From contig JAHHRI010000040.1 of the NCBI GenBank assembly GCA_020025875.1, positions 1 through 11,472 of the forward strand: a stretch of DNA of 11,472 nucleotides. Reading direction: 5' to 3'. The notes below the pieces were generated by a model. That model worked only from the letters and a program-made list of their open reading frames with translations, made no database searches and had not been told where the DNA came from. Source of the DNA: Alphaproteobacteria bacterium. Lineage in GTDB: Bacteria > Pseudomonadota > Alphaproteobacteria > RF32 > CAG-239. Below are positions 7,673 through 11,472 of the stretch, piece by piece. The translations under genes were made by a program, and so were the position numbers. Every line of letters starts with the position of its first letter. Within the stretch, counting starts at the first letter, position 1.

Positions 7673-7749
7673 GCGCTCGTAGCTCAATTGGATAGAGCAT
7701 CTGACTACGGATCAGAAGGTTGTGAGTTCGAATCCCGCCGAGCGCGCCA
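7673..7749 (+). tRNA. tRNA-Arg(ACG)
   Basis: Seventy-seven bases including an encoded CCA. The acceptor stem GCGCTCG / CGAGCGC pairs fully, with discriminator G7746. The D arm is GCTC / GAGC with a loop containing GG. The anticodon stem TCTGA / TCAGA holds loop CTACGGA, giving anticodon ACG at 7707-7709, read as arginine (the A would become inosine and read CGN codons). The variable loop is five bases. The T loop is TTCGAAT, with stem GTGAG / CCCGC, which contains one U-G pair and one A-C mismatch at positions 52-62. It stands alone with its own promoter and terminator. Confidence 0.97.
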
Positions 7750-7755
7750 TTATAT

Positions 7756-7780
7756 AAACTCCCGCAAGGGAGTTTTTTTT
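7756..7780 (+). terminator. Intrinsic terminator of tRNA-Arg
   Basis: AAACTCCC / GGGAGTTT pair around a GCAA tetraloop (GNRA type), and the T run reaches eight T's (7773-7780). It starts six bases after the tRNA CCA end. Confidence 0.95.
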
Positions 7781-8031
7781 ATGGAAAATTTCGTAAAATG
7801 TAAGAAGTGTCTGACAAAGCGTTTTTTTCGGCTTTATGTTTGCGGCTGGCGACAAGTTATATTTTACCGTCTATTTTTTACCCTTGTCGGTTAATGTAAA
7901 ACCATTTGTTGCTGTCCCAATCATGATATTTTGCACCGCAAGTCTTAACCGTACGTTTTTTTCTTGAAAGTAACTTTGGCTCTGCCGTTTTTTGTTAGCT
8001 TCATCAGTTGTTTTAGCTTTTTTAACAAAAG
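7781..8031. other. Spacer between tRNA-Arg and engB operon
   Basis: Apart from the doubtful small frame on the minus strand at 7878-8004, I see no gene here. A 37-codon plus-strand frame starts at 7781 directly on the tRNA terminator's T run, and its only Shine-Dalgarno-like match is the hairpin arm, so I do not accept it. The spacer is AT-rich with several T runs. Confidence 0.6.
7878..8004 (-). pseudogene. Possible frameshifted small ORF (unidentified)
   Basis: On the minus strand an ATG at 8004 opens a frame reading MKLTKNGRAKVTFKKK, which stops soon after a run of seven A's (plus-strand T7 at 7956-7962). Removing one base of that run joins it to a second frame, RTVKTCGAKYHDWDSNKW then FYINRQG, ending at 7878. 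The joined product is 41 aa and basic, with two Trp and three aromatic residues near the end. Neither half is recognised. No good Shine-Dalgarno precedes the ATG, and the second half has no start codon of its own. It lies just past the engB terminator. It may be a decayed gene, a homopolymer sequencing error in a real small gene, or chance. Confidence 0.22.
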
Positions 8032-8057
8032 AAAAAAGACCTGAAAATCAGGTCTTT
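8032..8057 (-). terminator. Intrinsic terminator of the rpmH-engB operon
   Basis: Read on the minus strand, AAAGACCTGA / TCAGGTCTTT pair around a TTT loop and run into six T's. It begins 15 bases after the engB stop and closes the minus-strand operon. Confidence 0.94.
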
Positions 8058-8072
8058 GGGGAAGAAATAGTT

Positions 8073-8720
8073 TTATCCGATGAGCTTGCAGATTTCTGCC
8101 CGCAGTTCTTCAATGCCGAAACCTTTTTCCGAACTGGTGACGATAATATCAATATAGGCAGCGGCGTGTTTTTGTATCTCCGCTTGCGTTTCTTTGAAAA
8201 TTTTGATCAGGCTGTCGGTGGAAATTTTGTCGCTCTTGGTGAGGACAATTTGGTAAGTGACGGCTGCTTTGTCGAGCATTTCCATAATCTCGCGATCAAC
8301 TTTCTTGATACCGTGGCGGGAATCGATCAGCAGAAACACCCTTTTTAAGTTGACCCGTCCCTGCAAATAGGCAAAAATCATTTTTTGCCATTGTTTGACT
8401 AATTTTTCCGGCGCTTTGGCAAAGCCGTAGCCGGGGAGGTCAACCAGAAACAGTTTGTCTGCCAAGTTAAAATAGTTGAGTTGTTGCGTGCGCCCCGGAG
8501 TGTTGGACGTTTTGGCCAGACCTTTGCGACCGGTAAGCGCATTGATCAGGCTGGATTTGCCAACGTTTGAGCGTCCGGCAAAAGCTATTTCTTCCATTTG
8601 ATCATCGGGCGGCAATTGGCTTAAAGAGGCAACACCGAGCACAAATGTGCAACCTGCGCCGGGGAGTTTGCGCCCCGCTTCCCGTTCTTCACGGTTATAT
8701 TCCGGATTGAGGTTGTTCAT
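8073..8720 (-). CDS. engB: EngB/YsxC/YihA, ribosome-assembly GTPase
   Basis: Essential Era-like GTPase needed for late assembly of the large ribosomal subunit. The 215-aa protein is the usual size and is one GTPase domain with all G motifs: G1 GRSNVGKS at 49-56, G2 in NTPGRTQ at 73-79, G3 DLPGYG at 94-99, G4 TKSD at 161-164, and G5 TSSEKG at 195-200. The sequence NYFNLADKLFLVDLPGYGFAK is characteristic of EngB. The ATG at 8720 lies three bases after the yidC stop; AAGGA overlapping the end of yidC serves as its ribosome site, so translation is probably coupled. It is the last gene of the operon. In many alphaproteobacteria argB follows it; here a terminator does. Confidence 0.97.
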   Translation of the reverse strand: MNNLNPEYNREEREAGRKLPGAGCTFVLGVASLSQLPPDDQMEEIAFAGRSNVGKSSLINALTGRKGLAKTSNTPGRTQQLNYFNLADKLFLVDLPGYGFAKAPEKLVKQWQKMIFAYLQGRVNLKRVFLLIDSRHGIKKVDREIMEMLDKAAVTYQIVLTKSDKISTDSLIKIFKETQAEIQKHAAAYIDIIVTSSEKGFGIEELRAEICKLIG

Positions 8721-8723
8721 CGC

Positions 8724-10388
8724 TTACTTTCCTTCGTTCTTTTTGGCAATCGCTTTTTGCTGAATGATTGAAAGGAGGTTGGAAAGTGTCCAATAGATAA
8801 CAAGACCGGAAGCAAAATGTCCCATCATAAACATGAAGATGAGCGGCAACAGGGCAAACATCCGCGCCTGATCTTTATTTGTCGGGGTCGGATTGAGTTT
8901 TTGTTGTATATACATGGTCAATCCCATGATAATCGGCCAAATGCCAATATCAAGAAAAGCGGGAATCGGCAAATGAGTCATCACCGACAAAGTCAGCGGG
9001 TCGGGTGCCGAAAGGTCTTTGATCCAACCGACAAAAGGTGCGTGCCGGATTTCAATCGCAATATTTAAAACTTTGTACAGCGAGAAAAAGACCGGAATTT
9101 GGATCAGCATCGGCAGGCAGCCGGCGGCAGGGTTAATTTTTTCCCGCCGATAAAGTTCCATCGTTTCCTGCTGGAGTTTTACCTTGTCGGTATATTTTTC
9201 TTGCAGTTCTTTCAACTTGGGTTGAATTTTCTTCATTTTTGCCATGCTCTCATAAGATTTGTTGGCAATCGGGAACATCGTCAGTCTGAGCAAGGCGGCA
9301 AACAACAAAATGGCCCAACCCATGTTGCCGATAATGCCGTAAAGAAAATCGAGGATGTAGAAAAAGGGTTTCGTCAAAAAGTAGTACCAGCCAAAGTCTA
9401 TTGCCAGATCAAACTTTGGAATGCGGTGTTCGGCGGTGTATTTATCCAATAATTTGATTTCTTTGGCACCGGCATAGAACATCACCCGATCGGAGCCGAC
9501 AGAACCCGAAACCACGGTTACCGGTGCGCCGACAAAATCGGTTTGGTATAAACCGTTGTCGTTTTTGCTGAATTTGACTCGGCTTTCTTTTTCCGAATTA
9601 ATGATAACCGCCGAAAACCAGTAGCGGTCAGAAAAGCCCAGCCAGCCGCCGGTGGTGGTAAATTCTTTGTTTTCGTCTTTCAGGTCGTTGTATTTGATTT
9701 CTTCCAAAGTGCCGTCTATGACGCCGATCATACCTTCGTGAACGACACCGCGGCTGCCTGTATCCGCAGGCGAGCGGGCAATCAACCCGTAAGGATAAAG
9801 AGTGATATTTTTGCCGGTGTTGTTTTCAACAGATTGGTTGATGGTAAACAGGTAGTTTTCGTCAACCGAGATTTGGGTGATAAATTTCAGTCCCTGATTG
9901 TTGTCCCATTCCAAAACAACGGGGCTTTTTTCCGTCAGCTCATGTCCTTTAACGGTCCATAAAGTTTGGGCATCGGGCAGGCGAAGCGAGGGATCGGCAG
10001 ACAGCCAGCCAAATTCGGCATAATAAGGGTTGGCTGTTTTGGCAGGCATCAGCAGTTCCACGTCGGGGCTGTCCGGAGAAAGTGTCCGTTTATATTTTTC
10101 AAGCCACAGGTTGTCAATGCGAAACCCGCGGGTGCGGAAAGAACCCGTCAGCGATGGGGTGTTGATTTTGGTATGAGGGTTGGCATCAACCGCTTTTTCC
10201 GTCGGCAGTAAAATGTTGTTTTGATCTTTGCTTTTTTCAACAGCGACGGTTTTGTTTTCCGGCTGGTTGACGCTGACCGGTGAGGTTACGACGACCTCGT
10301 CTTTTTGGAAAAAAAAGTGATTGGTTACGAAAATAAGAACCAGCGACAGGATAATCGCTGCATAAAAGCTTTTAATATCATCGTTCAT
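8724..10388 (-). CDS. yidC: YidC, membrane protein insertase (Oxa1 family)
   Basis: Inserts and folds inner-membrane proteins, alone or with SecYEG. The chosen start gives 554 aa beginning MNDDIKSFYAAIILSLVLIF, the usual YidC N-terminus, with AGGA 11 bases upstream. A GTG at 10421 would add 11 residues (NNKFFRKTTT) and is less likely. The first membrane segment is at about residues 6-26. A large periplasmic beta domain spans about 80-330, with LTGSFRTRGFRIDNLWLEKY near its start. The conserved insertase core follows: GNMGWAILLFAALLRLTMFP with Arg368 in the position of the groove arginine (R366 in E. coli), a cytoplasmic coiled-coil hairpin, REKINPAAGCLPMLIQIPVF, and final segments ending GLVIYWTLSNLLSIIQQ. 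The length fits Gram-negative YidC. It is followed after three bases by engB. Confidence 0.97.
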   Translation of the reverse strand: MNDDIKSFYAAIILSLVLIFVTNHFFFQKDEVVVTSPVSVNQPENKTVAVEKSKDQNNILLPTEKAVDANPHTKINTPSLTGSFRTRGFRIDNLWLEKYKRTLSPDSPDVELLMPAKTANPYYAEFGWLSADPSLRLPDAQTLWTVKGHELTEKSPVVLEWDNNQGLKFITQISVDENYLFTINQSVENNTGKNITLYPYGLIARSPADTGSRGVVHEGMIGVIDGTLEEIKYNDLKDENKEFTTTGGWLGFSDRYWFSAVIINSEKESRVKFSKNDNGLYQTDFVGAPVTVVSGSVGSDRVMFYAGAKEIKLLDKYTAEHRIPKFDLAIDFGWYYFLTKPFFYILDFLYGIIGNMGWAILLFAALLRLTMFPIANKSYESMAKMKKIQPKLKELQEKYTDKVKLQQETMELYRREKINPAAGCLPMLIQIPVFFSLYKVLNIAIEIRHAPFVGWIKDLSAPDPLTLSVMTHLPIPAFLDIGIWPIIMGLTMYIQQKLNPTPTNKDQARMFALLPLIFMFMMGHFASGLVIYWTLSNLLSIIQQKAIAKKNEGK

Positions 10389-10456
10389 TGTCGTCGTTTT
10401 CCTAAAAAATTTATTGTTCACACGAATATAGCAGTATTTGCTGCCAATGCAAGTTT

Positions 10457-10708
10457 TTATCGTTTTTTTGCGGGAGAGGTTTTCGGAGGAACCGGATCAT
10501 AACCGGAGCCGCCCCAAGGGTGACAGCGCAAAAGCCTTTTGCTGCCGAGCCACAAACCTTTGATAATGCCGTGAATTTCTATGGCTTCCAGCATATATTG
10601 TGAGCAGCTGGGCTGAAAACGGCAACTGTTGGGCAATAGCGGAGAAATGATCTTCTGGTAAAATTTAATCGCCAGCAGAAACGGGAGTTTGATCATCCTC
10701 TTGAGCAT
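10457..10708 (-). CDS. yidD: YidD, membrane protein insertion efficiency factor
   Basis: Small membrane-associated protein that helps YidC-dependent insertion. The 83 residues contain an amphipathic N-terminal helix (LAIKFYQKIISPLL), then the family signature LPNSCRFQPSCSQYMLEAI with its paired Cys residues, and LLRCHPWGGSGYDPVP near the end. The ATG at 10708 is preferred over the ATG at 10696 because GGAG lies nine bases before it. The start is inside rnpA, overlapping it by 44 bases in another frame, so the two are likely co-translated. It stands 68 bases before yidC, its functional partner. Confidence 0.96.
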   Translation of the reverse strand: MLKRMIKLPFLLAIKFYQKIISPLLPNSCRFQPSCSQYMLEAIEIHGIIKGLWLGSKRLLRCHPWGGSGYDPVPPKTSPAKKR

Positions 10709-11069
10709 AGGCGGTTTCTCCGTTTAATTGTCGGTTAAGTTTTTTTATGCCGTATTGAAGATCTCGGCAAAGTTCTTTGAAATCAACACGGGCGGTATTG
10801 TAGCGGGCAATCAGGACATAGTCGGCGTTTGCCAGAGCCAGTTCGCCGAAAAACAGCGCTGCCGCGGCGCGCAAACGCCGACGGCAGCGGTTTCTTACAA
10901 CAGCTTTGCCGATTTTTTTGGTTGTTGTGTAGCCAATTCTTGCACCTTGGGCAGATTCTTCTTGACGAAGAACGGCCTGTATGACGATGCTGTGGGTAGG
11001 AATCGATATTCCCGATTTTGCCGTGCGGACAAAATCTTTCCGTTTCTTTAGCTTAAAAAAAACCGGCAT
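10665..11069 (-). CDS. rnpA: Ribonuclease P protein component
   Basis: Binds the catalytic RNase P RNA and helps recognise the 5' leader of precursor tRNA. The 134-aa basic protein starts MPVFFKLKKRKDFVRTAKSG. It carries the defining RNR motif in KAVVRNRCRRRLRAAA (Arg59-Asn60-Arg61), preceded by RIGYTTTKKIGKA. The domain ends near residue 115, and the hydrophilic tail (about 115-134) corresponds to the part overlapping yidD. The length is a little above the usual 110-130. The start lies 14 bases downstream of the rpmH stop. The RNA subunit gene (rnpB) is not in this window. Confidence 0.96.
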   Translation of the reverse strand: MPVFFKLKKRKDFVRTAKSGISIPTHSIVIQAVLRQEESAQGARIGYTTTKKIGKAVVRNRCRRRLRAAAALFFGELALANADYVLIARYNTARVDFKELCRDLQYGIKKLNRQLNGETAYAQEDDQTPVSAGD

Positions 11070-11083
11070 TTGCCTGAACCTGA

Positions 11084-11218
11084 TTAGGCCGAAAGTTTGG
11101 CACGCCCTTTGGCTCTGCGAGCAGCTAAAATTTTGCGACCGCTTTGTGTGGCCATGCGTGTACGGAATCCGTGGCGACGAGCTCTGACCAATTTGGAAGG
11201 CTGATAAGTACGTTTCAT
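11084..11218 (-). CDS. rpmH: 50S ribosomal protein L34
   Basis: Small basic protein of the large ribosomal subunit. The 44-aa frame is too short for most ORF cut-offs but unmistakable. It starts MKRTYQPSKLVRARRHGF, continues RTRMATQSGRKILAARRAKG and ends RAKLSA. The KLVR and RRHGF variants are of the alphaproteobacterial kind. GGAG lies seven bases before the ATG. It is the first gene of the minus-strand operon and the rnpA start lies 14 bases after its stop. Confidence 0.98.
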   Translation of the reverse strand: MKRTYQPSKLVRARRHGFRTRMATQSGRKILAARRAKGRAKLSA

Positions 11219-11289
11219 ATTGTTTCTCCGGTTTATTATTGTTATTTAAATCTCTCTGAAAAGATGAGAGTTCTCGGTTTTAGAGCTTC

Positions 11290-11318
11290 TTAATAACTTG
11301 TTTTTGATGATGAGTCAA
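11290..11318 (-). promoter_or_regulatory. Probable promoter of the rpmH-engB operon
   Basis: Read on the minus strand, TTGACT (11313-11318) and TATTAA (11290-11295) are separated by exactly 17 bases. The predicted start is near 11283, giving a leader of about 65 bases that contains a weak CTCTC / GAGAG inverted repeat at about 11253-11271. The -35 box overlaps the TGA of the short reading frame upstream. Confidence 0.65.
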
Positions 11319-11472
11319 ATAAAAAATAGAATCGACAACTTGTTCTTGTCAGCATTAGGAGCAGGCTTGGCAACACTTTTCCTTTCCGCCATGCGTCTCT
11401 TCCGAACCATGTGCCAACTCCGTGGTTCTTTCATGGATAGTCCCTTGTAAACCAAAGAGCGGTCAAAATCAT
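11315..11472 (-). CDS. Unidentified basic ORF, 5' partial at window edge
   Basis: A minus-strand frame is open from the right edge to a TGA at 11315. It reads DFDRSLVYKGLSMKEPRS, then WHMVRKRRMAERKSVAKP, and ends KLSILFFI. If it is a gene it either runs in from outside or starts at the internal ATG at 11434 (39 aa). I do not recognise it. Codon use differs from the neighbours: mostly AAG for Lys, CCT/CCA for Pro, and AGA/AGG/CGG among the Arg codons, where the other genes favour AAA, CCG and CGC. The same stretch contains several inverted repeats, so a structured RNA or an untranslated region is also possible. The stop falling exactly at the rpmH promoter is the only contextual support. Confidence 0.28.
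   Translation of the reverse strand, partial: DFDRSLVYKGLSMKEPRSWHMVRKRRMAERKSVAKPAPNADKNKLSILFFI

Noticed and set aside
7673..7780. tRNA-Arg as an integration site for a mobile element
   Set aside because: No integrase, no repeated tRNA 3' end and no foreign cargo are visible; the spacer beyond is short and ends at a housekeeping operon.
7781..7894. Plus-strand frame MENFVKCKKCLTKRFF, 37 aa, with a CxxC
   Set aside because: It starts on the T run of the tRNA terminator, its only ribosome-site match is the hairpin arm, and it has no promoter of its own.
11339..11400. Possible SRP (4.5S) RNA on the minus strand, from a GGAAAGGAAAA...GCCAAG stretch
   Set aside because: The conserved CAGGTCC-GGAA-GGAAGCAGCC hairpin of domain IV cannot be formed; only a short purine run is shared.
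11391..11450. Plus-strand frame MRLFRTMCQLRGSFMDSPL at the right edge
   Set aside because: Nineteen codons with no ribosome site, antisense to the minus-strand frame; no support beyond an open frame.
1..11472. CRISPR array, insertion sequence, toxin-antitoxin or phage genes
   Set aside because: No regularly spaced repeats, transposase motifs, terminal inverted repeats or recognisable defence or phage proteins were seen on either strand.

Overview
The window suggests a member of the Alphaproteobacteria with a moderately AT-leaning genome. Two things point there: the block rpmH-rnpA-(yidD)-yidC-engB, an arrangement I know from alphaproteobacteria, and the L34 N-terminus MKRTYQPSKLVRARRHGF, which is of the alphaproteobacterial kind. 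The AT-rich spacers and the mixed CTG/TTG leucine usage fit an uncultured, perhaps host-associated lineage, but the sequence alone does not settle the genus.

Layout. Bases 1-1796 hold the chaperone HtpG, missing about its first 17 residues, followed by a strong terminator. A new promoter at about 1914-1941 then opens a tightly packed plus-strand cell-elongation operon, mreC-mreD-mrdA-rodA (1998-6348). Its genes are joined by ATGA, TAG|ATG and TAATG junctions. MreC and MreD are the membrane scaffold of the elongasome, MrdA (PBP2) is the transpeptidase and RodA the glycan polymerase. mreB is not in the window. Facing rodA on the minus strand is one unrecognised gene (6407-7450) for a probable lipoprotein with a coiled coil and a C-terminal region resembling a divergent OmpA-type domain. 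A divergent AT-rich spacer with inverted and tandem repeats separates it from a tRNA-Arg(ACG) gene at 7673-7749, which has its own promoter and a GNRA-looped terminator.

The right half (8032-11318) is a minus-strand operon read from right to left: rpmH (ribosomal protein L34), rnpA (RNase P protein), yidD (membrane-insertion factor), yidC (membrane insertase) and engB (ribosome-assembly GTPase). It has a good sigma70-type promoter upstream of rpmH and an intrinsic terminator after engB. Together these genes make parts of the translation apparatus, tRNA 5' processing and membrane-protein insertion. The last 155 bases contain a short basic reading frame of unknown identity that runs off the window.

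Most of the window is housekeeping sequence and I see no defence system, phage, transposase or CRISPR array. The points worth a second look are the uncharacterised lipoprotein, a possible frameshifted small gene between the tRNA and engB, a phased 11-bp direct repeat at the start of mreC, and the odd right-edge frame.
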